64,000 bases of DNA from Ehretia macrophylla (GCA_037974665.1 CM075768.1:60158316-60222315), one strand, 5' to 3'. Numbered from the stretch's first letter, positions 48,439 to 60,189 are shown. The notes: generated from the sequence alone by a model not told the origin. Numbers and translations: made by a program.

Positions 48439-49775
48439 AGGGTTAAATTCATTTTGTCCCATGACTTCTTGGTTAAAACCCAAACTCCCCCATCAACTTT
48501 TGAATTTACCCATATTCACCTATAAGCATTAACTCTGTTAGAGGTGTGTCATTTCTTGAGGGTAAAATTGCCATTTCGTGTTAAAATAAAGAAAAAGTAA
48601 TTGTTGATAGAATGTAGGCTTCTTCTTTAAGCAAATTTTCGATTTTGTGCTTTTCTTCTCCTATCGTTTTTCTTTTTTTCTCTTCCACCTTTCTGTTGCT
48701 CTTGCCGGATGATTTCTCACTTTCAGCAATCCTAATGCCTAATCCCCTCATTCTCCACTCCTAAACACCACTGGAAAACAGAGCACCCACCTTAAATATA
48801 GCTTATTGCTTATTCACCACCCTATTAAAACCTACCACTAGAAAAGGACCGACGCATTTGAATTCTCAATTTCTTGGTAACAATAAAAGAACCACAAAAT
48901 TTGAATACAATCATACCCAAAAGCCAAAAGTTCAAATCTTTATTTACTAACACTTCAGAAACCCCACAGTTCAAGAATGAAACAAGGTTTTCTTTAATAA
49001 AATTTTCTCTGTTTTTCTTTTTTTTTTGGTCGACAATTTTTTTTTCTCTATTGACCCCTTGAAATCTCATATAGGGATCACCATTTTGGTGAGTTAAATT
49101 TTTTGACTTTGTGATAGAAAAGATGGTTTTTTTTTTTAGGTTGAGAATAATGGTGGATGTAAATAAAGTGATCGAAATAATTTAGCAGTGAATAACACCT
49201 ATTATGATGCAATTATTTTTCGTTCAGCTATTGGTGGGTTGATGGCTGCAACTCAGCTAGGAGTTAACGATGCAAAGGTTTTGGCACTGGAGAAGTATGT
49301 AATCCCTTGTGGAAGCTCTCTTTATATATGTATATTGGCCAAGTAGAAGCTCTTGACATTACTAGAGGGATGGGTATACTTTCATTGTTGGATTCTGTGA
49401 TGTTTTATATTAGCAAAGAGGTCATAAGAGAAACATGCCTCTATCTATAAAGTCTTGTTTATGACATAGTTATTGGTATCATAACAGTCACATAAATGAT
49501 GAAAAGAGCCTGGAATGTAAGAAAAGAAAAGAGTCTGAAATTGTGATAGCGGAGAACAAGTCTAGCTGCCAGCAAGAAGAGTGGAAAAGAGGAAAGAGAA
49601 GAAGAAAGTCAGCTATATATTTTTTGAATTTACTTTAAATGACCATTTTAGCCCGGAAAAGTAACAGACTCCTAACAGAGTTAATGCTCATGAGGAAATT
49701 TGGATAAATCTACAAGTTGATGAGCGACTTTGGGTTTTAACCAAGAAATCATGGGGCAAAATGACTTTAAACCCT
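48439..49775. mobile_element. Pack-MULE carrying a carotenoid-isomerase fragment
   Basis: Inverted ends: AAGGGTTAAATTCATTTTG with TTGGTTAAAACCCAAA at the left, and reversed AAGGGTTTAAAGTCATTTTG with TTGGTTAAAACCCAAA at the right; arms about 120-150 bp. The flanks show a decayed duplication (ATTTATTA against ATTTAATA, one mismatch). There is no transposase. A degraded host-gene segment sits at 49200-49319. Confidence 0.7.
49200..49319 (+). pseudogene. Carotenoid isomerase (CRTISO) exon fragment
   Basis: Forty codons read [33 protein letters not shown] and IPCGSS. This follows the N-terminal FAD-binding segment of plant prolycopene/carotenoid isomerase (YDAIVIGSGIGGL, AATQLAVKGA, VLVLEKYVIPGGSSG). 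The dinucleotide-binding GSGIGG is ruined to RSAIGG, and IPGG is IPCG. No other exon of that gene is seen. It is a captured, nonfunctional piece. Confidence 0.75.
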
Positions 49776-49783
49776 TATTTAAT

Positions 49784-50519
49784 AAGTGCTTGCGATGAGA
49801 TAATTATCATTGCATCGAGTTACTTGACCAAAAAAAAAAAAATCATTGCACCGACTTGAACATATTTGTTGACTTTTTTTTTTGAAAAAAGGACAAGGTT
49901 TCTGTCTTTTACCCCTACTCTCACTTAGATCCCTAGTACTTGAAATTGTCTTGTCAGGTCCTCAAATTTAACAACGTCAATACATGTTGATGCTTTTTGG
50001 GGCAAAACAGACTTTTGACATCCTAAACAATAAACACTCATTTTTCCCCTTCTTTCCATCTCTCTTGAACTGTCAGCAAGGTTCAACCCACACCATCTTT
50101 TTGTTTTTTTTAAACTCAAACAACACATACCACTTACACCTGTCTCTTTCTCTCTCACCCCTCCCTTGGAGCACTCTCTATGCAAGCTCAGATCTTTCCT
50201 CCTCCACATCACAGATAAATAGTGACACTACTTATGGAGTTATGGTAATTGTGACTGATCGTGAAAACTTGTGGTAAGTCTCTGCAAATCAGAACGTGAA
50301 TCAGAGTGTGTGTGTCACTTGTATGTGTGCATGAATCAGAACGTGTATGTGAGTTTGGTGTGCTGTGTGTTTAATGTGTGTGTGTTTGGTGAAGAAAGAG
50401 TGAAAGTGTGTTTGGTGACGAAAGAGTTAGTGTGTGTTTTTGGTGAAAAGAACTTAGTGCGTGAGAGAGAAAGGACTGATTGAGTTGAGGGTAGTTTGGT
50501 CCGAAAATAAGAAGTAGTA
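49784..50519. other. Low-complexity spacer, GT-rich near 50300-50460
   Basis: Poly-A and poly-T tracts at 49836 and 49875, then a GTGTGT-rich stretch with imperfect repeats of GTTTGGTGA-GAAAGAGT. Short ORFs over it are low complexity. No gene recognised. Confidence 0.45.
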
Positions 50520-50529
50520 TATTGTTAAA

Positions 50530-51216
50530 GGGCAAAAATCATTTTAGTCCATGAAATTTGCTCTAAAGATCAAATTAGTCCTTCAAGTTTGCAAAAATAC
50601 CAAAGAGGTCCATCCAGTTAACTTTTGTTAGCCAAATATTAATAGTCAAAGGGTTGACTGAGTTAAAAGACCATTATATCCTTAGGCAACATATATTATA
50701 AAAGAAAATTACAATAAAAGTCTAAATCAGTCTAAAATATATAATTCACATCATTTGTGCAGGAAAAAAAAACCAAAAATTAAAAAATATCAGTTCAAAC
50801 ATAAACAAATTAAAGTCAGTAATATATCGTTAAAAAATGAACAATCATTATCGACATAATTAGCAGCGAGGGTACCGGCCAGAGAAGAGGATGAATCATG
50901 ATTGTTCATTTTTTAACGATATATTACTAACTTTAATTTGTTTATGTTTGAACTGATATTTTTTAGTTTTTATTTTTTTTCCTACGCGAATTATGTGAAT
51001 TATGTTTTTTTTAGACTGATTTAGAATTTTATTGTAATTTTCTTTTTTAATATATGTTATCTAAAGATATAATGGTCTTTTAATTCGGTCAACCCTTTGA
51101 TTGTTAACATTTGACTAACAAAAGTTAACTGGAGGGACCTCTTTGATCTTTTTACAAACGTGAGGGATTAATTTGGTCTTTAGAACAAACTTGAAAGACT
51201 AAAATGGTTTTTACCC
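50530..51216. mobile_element. MULE-type MITE with 319-bp arms (fold-back)
   Basis: 687 bp: left arm 50530-50848, spacer 50849-50897, right arm 50898-51216. The arms are equal in length and pair almost throughout, from GGGCAAAAATCATTTTAGTC at the outside to TTAAAAAATGAACAATCAT at the centre. A 10-bp direct repeat TATTGTTAAA flanks it (50520-50529 and 51217-51226); one base may belong to the TIR, leaving the 9 bp usual for Mutator elements. The spacer has no coding capacity. It must be moved by a transposase from elsewhere. Confidence 0.9.
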
Positions 51217-51226
51217 TATTGTTAAA

Positions 51227-52860
51227 TAGTAATTTCGTTTATTTTAGGCTAGTAGGGACCACATGGAGATAGAGAAGGTTTGTTTAAACGAGGAGAGAGG
51301 ACTGGAGATGAGTTTGCAAGCACAAAAGCTTTTAGAGATTCCCGCGTAGTTATCTTTTAGAATGTTTACAATCCCGCTAATTTTATGACCAAAAAGAAAA
51401 AAAAATATCCCTGCTCATTTTTTAAACCTCTGCACATTTTTAAATTTGTCACATGTTTGCTTAGTTTTAAAATTCGAAAGTTTTTTGAAACCGTGCTTAC
51501 TTTAAAATCCACCAATCCCCCAGAAGCACACTTGCCACAAAAAGCTCTTCAGCTCTTCCGGTTGAACATTGTAGCCTACCACTTCTTCATTTTTAAGGAC
51601 AACTACATCTCCATCTGTATCGCCAGCACCATCTGATGCTTGTTCTATACCATTTTTTCAACTAGAAGCCCTAAAAACTACTTGTGCACTAGTGAAAACT
51701 TGCTTGAACGTGTCAATATGGTAATAGTTGTGCACTAGTGAAGACTTGAGAAAAAAATCACGACAAAAAATAAAAGAGATAGAACTTGACAAAAAATAAA
51801 ATAGGAATTTATCAGGAAAAAAAGACCTTTTATATTCCAGCAAAATCTTTTTATTTTGTGTAATATATTAATTACTCTCACCATTTTTATATTAGTTGTC
51901 AATTAATTGTTGGAGGATTGAGGCGTTGTGAAGTGATAACAGTGGGTGGGGCCCGCAACATTAAGAGGTGAGTGGTATTGTTAAGTAATAATTGATTGGG
52001 GCCCACGACATTTAAGGAGGAGATAGGTTTTTGTTGTTTTAGAAAGGAGGAGAGAGGTTGGGAGGAGAAAGGTATGCGGCATTTAGGAGTTGTAAAGGTA
52101 GAGGGGGTCCGCAGCTATTAGTGTTTGGACAGGGCATTGAAGGAGAAGGGAGGTTGGGATGTGACGTGGTATTTGCTGCAAATTGGAATAAAGACTGAGG
52201 CAATTGCAACAAATTATCAAACGAACAAAAAAAAAAAACAAATTAAAAAATATGGTACAAGGTATTTGTTGTGCAAACTTTTAATTGGTGATCACTCGTA
52301 TAAGATTCGCAGGATCAAAATTATTTAATAGAATTTAATTGTTCTAAATAGATTTCTTACCATAACAATTATTAACGTAATAGCTCAATATTTTGGATCC
52401 AATTATTTACTATATAAATACATGCGTTAGTACACGACGAGACTTCAAAGATATTTCAAAGGGACAATGTCTCTTCTTTTTAACATAACTTTTGATTGAT
52501 AATCATCCCGTTTTGTTAAGTCATGTCGCTTGTAGACTTAAATCATTGTAGGTAGATTTATTTTAGAGTTTAATTACGCCATTTTAATAATTGTATAACC
52601 AATTGCATAGAAGAAATTCAGATTCCGTAACAAAATTAAAAATGTTTACTCCTTTATATAAGAAATTTGTTTGATATAGTGTTGTTTTATATTTTGGGTG
52701 AAGATAGATAGTAGCAGTAGTATCCAAGATGGAGTGACAAGTCCAAACAAAAAAAAAGCCTTGTAAAAAGTATGGCCGCTCTTATTTCGTGTTTTCTACA
52801 CATGTTTTCTATAATCTATTTCTGTATATAAAATCTCTCTATCACATGGCTAACTCTGAC
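51227..52860. other. AT-rich spacer, no gene seen
   Basis: No recognisable gene. At 51940-52020 two phrases (GTGGGGCCCGCAACATTAAG and TTGGGGCCCACGACATTTAA) form a rough direct repeat. Confidence 0.45.
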
Positions 52861-53312
52861 CCCCAGTTTGGATTTGCACAAAGGAAAGGAAAATGGAAGA
52901 AAAAAATAAAGGAAATGAAATAAAATGAATTACCTTGGTTGGATTACAAAAAAATAATAATGGAGATAAATGGAAAGGATCAAGATTTTTTATTTGGATT
53001 GGAGAAGAAAAGAAAAGGAAATGAAGGATAATTTTAAATACAAAATTACTTAAGTACCCTTTTTATTTTTTATAATATGAGATATATAGAGACAAAAGAT
53101 ACTTTTTACACAAAACATTTTATTTTACTCCAAAACACTCCAATTTAGAAGGGTTACAAAATCATTCTCATTAAAAGAAAATCGAGGGATTTTAGAACCC
53201 CTCAATAACATTTCTTTCCTCTAAATTTGCAATCCAAATAAGAAAAAAGATTAAAAAATCCCACACTAACCTTTCATTTCCTTTAATATTATCAATCCAA
53301 ACAAGCGGTAAA
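52861..53312. mobile_element. Possible MITE with GTTTGGATT ends
   Basis: The left part (CAGTTTGGATTT, A/G-rich, GGAAATGAA) is echoed in reverse at the right (TTTCATTTCC, AATCCAAACAAG). A second inner GTTTGGATT-like pair lies at about 52993 and 53231. No clear target duplication. The pattern fits small plant MITEs but is weakly bounded. Confidence 0.4.
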
Positions 53313-53846
53313 AGAACATAAGTAGCACCCCAACCTAATATAATAATCATCACATACAACTTTTCACCTTCGAGTATAAAACTAGTTATATCAATTTTTA
53401 ATAAAACAATCTTTTGATAAAATAGATTATTTTATTATTATTTGATTACAATGTGAACTTAGAATATTGTAAAATTTTCCTAAGCTTTCTCATTCTTTTC
53501 CTTTCTTCCTTCATGATAATCAAACATGATTATATTAAACCGCTTGTCTCATTTCATTTCTTTTCCTTCTAATGTCCTCAAACCAAACACATCTTAGGCA
53601 CTATACTACAAGGTATACAAATGATATTTGGAACAAAACAAAAATGATTAATTTTCTTTATAAATACAACTTATTGGATTTTTTACCTTGTGTTGGTCCC
53701 TTGTTGCCATAGAATACAAATATACAAAATACCCAATTCTGATTTTTAAGTTTGGGCTTTTGATTATGGGCTTGTAACCTGCCAAAGAAGGCCAAGGAAT
53801 AGGAATAAACTTTATCCCTATTACGAATAACTTTATTATCCGTAGC
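53313..53846. other. Spacer, no gene seen
   Basis: AT-rich, with another CAAACCAAACAC-type phrase near 53580. The minus-strand ORF across 53648-54139 is not supported by any family feature. Confidence 0.4.
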
Positions 53847-54140
53847 CAAACAGGCCCACAAAGCCCATCCAAAAACCCTAGCCTCCTATCACTTATAAAA
53901 CCCCCTTTATTCTCATCTCCCTCCTTCACTTTCTTTCTCACACACAGACACAGACGAAATACCTCTAATTTCCTAAACCCAAACCCCAACAAAACCAACC
54001 AACCATGGTTGAGAGAGGCATAGACTGTGGCGGATTTGGTAGAGAGGCAGAGACTGTGGCGGATTTGGCAGAGGTTCAAAGATATGGTTGTTGATCCTGT
54101 TTTTGTTGGTTTCTTTCTCTTTCTTTCTTTTTTCTTCACA
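53847..54140 (+). pseudogene. Ribosomal-protein-type promoter and first codons, S2-like
   Basis: AGGCCCACAAAGCCCATCC (site II-like elements, 53849-53867) is followed by a telo-box AAACCCTAG (53872-53880), a TATAAAA box (about 53895), a C/T-rich leader, and ATG at 54005. Site II plus telo-box is characteristic of plant ribosomal-protein promoters. The first codons contain two copies of a GAGAGGC-AGACTGTGGCGGATTT unit, which in one frame or the other gives the RGG-F-type Gly/Arg repeats of 40S protein S2. The frame soon stops (TGA at about 54092). I infer a broken 5' end of an S2-like gene; a chance GA-rich match is possible. Confidence 0.4.
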
Positions 54141-54343
54141 ATTTTCCTAGAAATACTCCACCATAGATTTATGTTATATCTTTGCCTCTGCCACTACTTA
54201 TATCTTCTATTGGTATGTTAGCCCCTTGGTTGTGATTAAGTGATAAATTGACTTGTTTGATATATTAGGTAGGTTCTTTAAAGATTCCTATATAGTTATT
54301 ATCAAGGTACCAAATGCCTTATGCTAATGATTAAATGGAGCAG

Positions 54344-55328
54344 ACATGTCTTCTACAGCCACTGCTCTGATTGAGTTTGTGACACAGCTCCTGAATCGGG
54401 ATGTATTATCTAGACCATAGTCTGATGCTGATCGTGTAAAGGTGTGTTGTACTTGCTGGTGATATTATGATTTTTTGCTCAACTTTCATTCAGCCTTTAT
54501 AGGTGGGTTTCATTATATGTTCTCATTATTTTTTGTGGATGCTTCATTTTATATATGTCTATTTATAATGAATTTACTTTTGTAACTGTTCTAGTGGCCT
54601 TCAGTAGATGTTCATGACTTATTTAAAGCATTTTTTGTCTTCCTCTTTTGTCAGTTGAAGCATAGTTTTTAAATGTGTTTGATTGATTTGCTATTACCCT
54701 CCATTCGTGCTACTTATCATATTGGCAACTTTGGTTTACAGATCAAGAACCCTTTTGAAGAGGGAGGTACAATGATATTTGTATACACATGGTCATTAAG
54801 ATATTTCGTTCGTTGCAATGATAATTGTATAAGATGGGATTATATGAACTTTATGATTTCTTTAGATGTCTATATGCTTCTAGTGTGCCAATGGATCTAT
54901 TTTACAATGGAATAAAAATACAACTGAATGTATAGACAATACTGTTGTTTATGTTTTCTGATACTCTTCATTATTGCTAGTACGTGTTAGTTTCCCTATT
55001 GATGGAAGAGGTACAATGGAATCTATGGTGGAATATTTCCAGGAGACCTATGGTTTTGTGATCCTCCACATGCAACTGCCTTTTGCAAGTTGGAAATCAG
55101 TAGAGACCAAATAATTTACCAATGGAGGTTGGTATTTTTGTTACTTTTATCTTAGATATGCACTTTACTTTGATATTTTCTATGCTTATGATGCCTCGTT
55201 TGATGATCCAGGTTTGCAAGATTGTTGAGGACCAACGGTATTCAAAGAGGTTGAACGAGAGGCAGATCACTCATCTACTGAAGGTGACGTGCCAGCGTCC
55301 CCAGGAAAGGGAGTATGATATTCTTTAG
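54344..55328 (+). pseudogene. Argonaute-1-type pseudogene (N-terminal to PAZ exons)
   Basis: Exon 54344-54441 gives MSSTATALIEF, VTQLLNRDVLSRP, stop, SDADRVK and then GT. A weak exon starts at 54742 (IK after TTTACAG). Exon 54986-55127 gives [12 protein letters not shown] and [12 protein letters not shown]; a small deletion shifts the frame, after which QVGNQ, stop, RP and LPME are readable. Exon 55212-55328 gives [19 protein letters not shown] and [13 protein letters not shown]. These are the linker and PAZ segments of plant AGO1, the small-RNA-guided silencing protein. Introns are kept, so this is a DNA-level duplicate and not a retrocopy. It has two or three stops, including CAG to TAG at its last codon (55326), and lacks the MID and PIWI parts. 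It ends before the 5S array. Confidence 0.85.
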
Positions 55329-55524
55329 GTTGGTGTCTATGTTGCTATTGCATTGAATTGTAATTTGCTTTGTATTCTTTTGTGCTGTTGTATCAAGCAA
55401 AGAACCACAAATAACAGAGATAGATGAAAGTGGATAAGTTAATAATATTGTTGAAAAAAGAGGTAGTTTCATTGAAGATACAGCTTCTTCCCTGATGTTT
55501 ATTTTTACCGGCAAGTTACCATGT
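55329..55524. other. Intron remnant up to the 5S array edge
   Basis: After the last Argonaute exon there is a GT-started intron-like sequence without a following exon. It meets the truncated 5S gene at about 55525. Confidence 0.5.
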
Positions 55525-55553
55525 GGTGCATTAGTGCTGGTATGATTGCACCC
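55525..55553 (-). pseudogene. Truncated 5S rRNA gene at array edge
   Basis: Only the first 29 bases of the transcript (from GGGTGCAATC) remain; the rest is replaced by unrelated sequence. It marks the array end on the Argonaute side. Confidence 0.9.
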
Positions 55554-56105
55554 GTCATGTTGAGGGTGCAAAACCCTTATGTGTTGACGGTTCACAGTCC
55601 CAGCTTAGAGAGCCGGTCCATTCAAAAGGCCCAATGGCTTATCGACAACCTATTTGCTTCAACAACGCAGCATCCTCGCAAGATGTGATATCAATGCATA
55701 GTAGGGCCCTCTAATGTCCAGCAAGTTAGGTTATTGGCCTTTTCACAGCTCACGACGAATAATTCAGGACGAAAAAACATAGCAAAAAGAAGAAAATTGG
55801 CCTAAAACTGATGAAAACAATCGATTTTGGGTTCCAAAAATAGGTGCAACTAAGCAAGCTTGCTACCCCCGTCGTAGAGCTCTTGGAAAGCTTTCCAATG
55901 GTATACTGTGGGCCGCATAACTCCTTACAGATCAAAAGTTATAGGCACCGAATTGACGGAGACCAGGTCACAGGCCCCACGAAATCAGTTTGCGGGGCCC
56001 AGATACTCCGCGAAGCGAAGTTGTCTTGCCCAAGATACCGTGGGACTCGAGAAAAGAAATGTGACGGATGAAGCATCTTGGCATAGCTGAACGGGGAAAA
56101 AAAAT

Positions 56106-56224
56106 AGGGTTCAACACGAGTACTTCCCAGGGGGTCACCCATCCTAGTACTACTCTCGCCCAAACACGCTCAACTCTGGAGTTCTGATGGGATACGGTGC
56201 ATTAGTGCTAGTATGATCGCACCC
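56106..56224 (-). rRNA. 5S rRNA gene 1, variant
   Basis: Full-length 119-bp copy. It differs from the array consensus in box A (the plus strand reads CGCTCAACTCTGG for CGCTTAACTTCGG) and near the 3' end (TTCAAC for TGCAAC), so its transcription is doubtful. Confidence 0.9.
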
Positions 56225-56789
56225 GTGATGTTGAGGGTGAAAAGCCCTTATATGTTGACGGTTTACAGTCCCAACCCAGAGAGACGACCCATTCAAAAGG
56301 CCTAATGGCTTATCGACAACCCATCTGCTTCAACAACGCAGCATCCTTGCAAGATGTGATATCGATGCATAGTAGGGCCCTCTAATGTCCAGCGAGTTGG
56401 GCTGTCGGCCTTTTCGCGGCTCGCGACGAACATCCCGGGATGAAAAAATAATGCAAAAAGAAGAAAAATAGCTCGAAACTGATGAAAATATTCAATTTTG
56501 GGTTCAGATAAGAGGTGCAGCCAAGCAAGATTGCTGCCCCTGTCGTAGAGCTCCCGAAGAGCTTTCCAACGGTATACTGTGGGCCGCAAAACTCCATACA
56601 GATCAAAAGTTATGGGCACCGGAGCGACGGAGACTAGGTCATAGGACCCACGACCTCGGTTTGTGGGGCCGAGCCCCTCCGCGAAGTGAAGTTGTCTTGC
56701 CCAAGATGCCATGGGACTTGAGAAAAGAAATGTGATGGATGAAGCATCTTGGCATGGCTGAACGGGGCAAAAAAAGAAAAAGAAAAGTG

Positions 56790-56908
56790 GGGTTGCAACA
56801 CGAGTACTTCCTAGGGGGTCACCCATCCTAGTACTACTCTCGCCCAAGCACGCTTAACTTCGTTGTTCTAATGGGATCAGGTGCATTAGTACTAGTATGA
56901 TTGCACCC
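56790..56908 (-). rRNA. 5S rRNA gene 2, variant
   Basis: Full length. Changes include CTTCGTTGTTCTAATG for CTTCGGAGTTCTGATG on the plus strand, and an extra base near the 3' end. Confidence 0.9.
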
Positions 56909-57469
56909 GTCATGTTGAGGGTGTAAAGCCCTTATGTGTTGATGGTTCACAGTCCCAGCCTAGAGATTCGACCCATTCAAAACGCCCAATGGACTTATCG
57001 ACAACTCATCTACTTCAACAACGCAACATCCTCGCAAGACATGATATCGATGAGTAGTAGGGCCCTCTAATGTCCTATGAGTTAGGTTGTCGGCCTTTCT
57101 GTGGCTCACGACGAACGACTCGGGATGAAAAAATAGTACAAAATGAAGAAAAGTGGCCTAAAACTGATGAAAATGTTCGATTTTGGATTCCGAAAATAGG
57201 TGTAGACAGGCTTGCTTATTGCCTTCGTCGTAGAGCTCTTGGAGAGCTTTCCAACAGTATCCTGTGGGCCGCATAACTACTTACGGATCGAAAGTTATAG
57301 GCATCGGAGTGACGGAGACCAGGTCACAAGCCCCACGAAATCGGTTTGCAGGGACTAGCCCCTCCGCGAAGTGAAGTTGTCTTGCCCAAGATGCCGTGGG
57401 ACTCGAGAAAAGAAATGTGAAGGATGAAACAACTCGGCATGGCTGAACACTGTAAAAATAAAGGGGGGA

Positions 57470-57588
57470 GGGGTACAACACGAGGACTTCCTAGGGGTTC
57501 ACCAATCCTAGCACTACTCTCGCCCAAGCACGTTTAACTTCGGAGTTCTGATGGGATTCAGTGCATTAGTACTGGTATGATCGCACCC
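57470..57588 (-). rRNA. 5S rRNA gene 3, variant
   Basis: Full length. Changes include GTTCACCAATCCTAGCAC in the box C region and CACGTTTAAC in box A. Confidence 0.9.
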
Positions 57589-58153
57589 GTCATGTTGAGG
57601 GTGCAAAGCCATTATGTGTTGACGGTTCACAGTCGCAGCCAAGAGAGATGACTCATTCAAAAGTCCCAATTGGCTTATCGACAAACCATCTACTTCAATA
57701 ACGCAGCATTCTCGCAAGATGTGATATCAATGCATAGTAAGGCCTTCTAATGTCCGGCGAGTTCGGTTGTCGGCCTTTTCGCGGCTCACGATGAACGAAT
57801 CGGGATGAAAAAATAGCATGAAAAGAAGAAAAGTGACCCGAAACTGATGAAAACGTTCGATTTTGGGTTCTAAAAATAGGCACAGCTAAACAGGCATGCT
57901 GCCCTCATCGTAGAGCTCTCGGAGAGCTTTTCAACAGTATACTGTGGGCTGCATAACTCATTAAGGATCAAACATAATGGTCACCAAAGCGACGAAGACC
58001 AGGTCACAGGCCCTATGACCTCGGTTTGTGGGGCCCAACCCCTCCATGAAGCGAAGTTGTCTTGCCCAAGATGCCGTGGGGCTCGATAAAATAAATGTGA
58101 TGGATGAAGTGTCTTGGCATGGTTGAACATGGCAAAAAAAAGAATGAAAAGGG

Positions 58154-58271
58154 AGGTGCAACACGAGGACTTCCCAGGGGGTCACCCATCCTAGTACTAC
58201 TCTTACCCAAGCACGCTTAACTTCGGAGTTCTAATGGGATCCGGTGCATTAGTGCTAGTATGATTACACCC
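58154..58271 (-). rRNA. 5S rRNA gene 4, near consensus
   Basis: One of the better copies. Box C matches the consensus. Differences are CTCTTACCC for CTCTCGCCC, CTAATG for CTGATG, and ATTACACCC at the 5' end of the transcript. Confidence 0.92.
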
Positions 58272-58827
58272 ATGGTGTTGAGGGTGCAAAGCACTTATGT
58301 GTTGACAGTTCACAGTTCCAGCCTAGAGAGATGGCCTATTCAAAAGGCCCAATGGGCTTATCGATAACCCATCTGCTTCAACAAAGCAGCATCCTCGCAA
58401 GACGTGATATCAATGCGTAGTAAGGCCCTCTAATATCCTGCAAGTTAGGTTGTCAGCCTTTTCGCATCTCACGACGAACGGCCCGGGATGAAAAAACAAC
58501 GCAAAAGGAAGAAGAATAGCCCGAAACTGATGAAAATGTTCGATTTTTTGTTGCGAAAACACGCGTAGCCTAGCAGGCTTGTCACCCCCGTCGTAGAGAT
58601 CCTAGAGAGCTTTCCAACGGTATACTGTGGGCCCCATAATTCCTTACGGATCAAAAGTTATAGGCACCGGAGCGACGGATACCAGGTCGCAGGCCCCTCG
58701 ATATCGGTTTGCGGGGCCCAGCCCTTCTGCGAAGCGAAGTTGTCTTGCCCAAGATGCCATGGGACTCGAGAAAAGAAATGTGAACGATGAAGCAACTTGG
58801 CATGGCTGAACGGGGTAAAAAAAAAAA

Positions 58828-58946
58828 AGGGTGCAACACGAGGACTTCCCACGTGGTCATCCATCCTAGTACTACTCTCGCCCAAACACGCTTAACTTCG
58901 GAGTTCTGATGGGATCCAGTGCATTAGTGCTGGTATGATTGTACCC
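58828..58946 (-). rRNA. 5S rRNA gene 5, near consensus
   Basis: Box A region is intact apart from CAAACACG for CAAGCACG. CACGTGGTCATCC replaces CAGGGGGTCACCC toward the 3' end. Confidence 0.92.
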
Positions 58947-59508
58947 TTGATGTTGAGGGTGCAAATCCCTTATTTGTTGACGGTTCACAGTCCCCGCCTA
59001 GATAGACGACCCCTTCAAAAGGCGCAATGGGCTTATCGACAACACATCTACTTCACCACCGTAGCATCCTTGCAAGACGTGATTTTGATGCGTAGTAGGG
59101 CCCTCTAATGACCTACGAGTTAGGTTGTCGGCCTTTTCGAGGCTCACGACGAACGACCCGTGATGAAAAAGCAGCACAAAAGAAGAAGAGTGGCCCGAAA
59201 CTGATGAAAACGTTTGATTTTGGGTTCTACAACTAGGCGCAGCTGAGCATGTTTGTCGCCTCCGTCGTAGAACTCATGGAGAGCTTTCCAACGGTATATT
59301 GTGGGCCGCATAACACCTTGCGGATCAAAAGTTATGGGTACCGAAGTGGCGGAGACCATGTCACAGGCCCAACAAAATTGGTTTGCGGGGCCCAGCCTCT
59401 CCGTGAAGCGAAATTGTCTTGCCCAAGATGCCATTGGACTCGAGAAAAGAAATATGGCTGATAAAGCATCTTGGCATGGCTGAACGGGGAAAAAAAAATT
59501 GAAAAGTG

Positions 59509-59626
59509 GGGTGCAACACGAGGACTTCCCAAGGGGTCACCCATCCTAGTACTACTCTCGCCCAAGCACGCTTAACTTCGGAGTTCTGATGGGATCCAGT
59601 GCATTAGTGTTGGTATGATTGCATCC
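59509..59626 (-). rRNA. 5S rRNA gene 6, near consensus
   Basis: The best-kept copy in the internal promoter: boxes A, IE and C match the array consensus. Changes sit at the ends (CCAAGGGG, ATCCAGTGC, GTGTTGG, GCATCC). Confidence 0.93.
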
Positions 59627-60189
59627 GTCATATTGAGGGTGCAAAGCCCTTATGTGTTAACGTTTCACAGTTTAAGCTCAGAGAGACGACCTATTCAAAA
59701 TGCCTAATAGGGTTATGGACAACCCATCTGCTTCAACAACGCAGCATCCCCGCAAGATGTGATATCGATGCATAGTAGGGACCTCTAATTTACTGCGAGT
59801 TAGGTTGTCGGCATTTTCGTGGCTCACGACGAAAGACCCGGGATGAAAAAATAGCTCAAAAAAAAGAAAGGTGGCCCAAAACTGATGAACACGTTCGATT
59901 TTGGGTTCTGAAAATAGGTGCAGCTGAGTAGTCTTGTTGCCCCCGTCGTAAAGCGCCCGAAGAGATTTCCAACGGTATACTGTGGGCTGCATAACGCCTT
60001 ACGGATCAAAAGCTATGGGCACCGAAGCGACGAAGACTAGGTCATAGGCCCCAATTAATCAGTTTGCGGGGCCCAGCCCCTCCGCGAAGTGAAGTTGTCT
60101 TGCCCAAGATGCCGTGGGACTTGAGAAAAGAAATGTGACGAATGAAGCAACTTGGCATGGCTGAACGGGGTAAAAAAAAGAAGAAAATG

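Noticed and set aside
53648-54139. 163-residue minus-strand ORF
   Set aside because: It overlaps the promoter-like region and has no family feature. It reads low-complexity leader sequence backwards.
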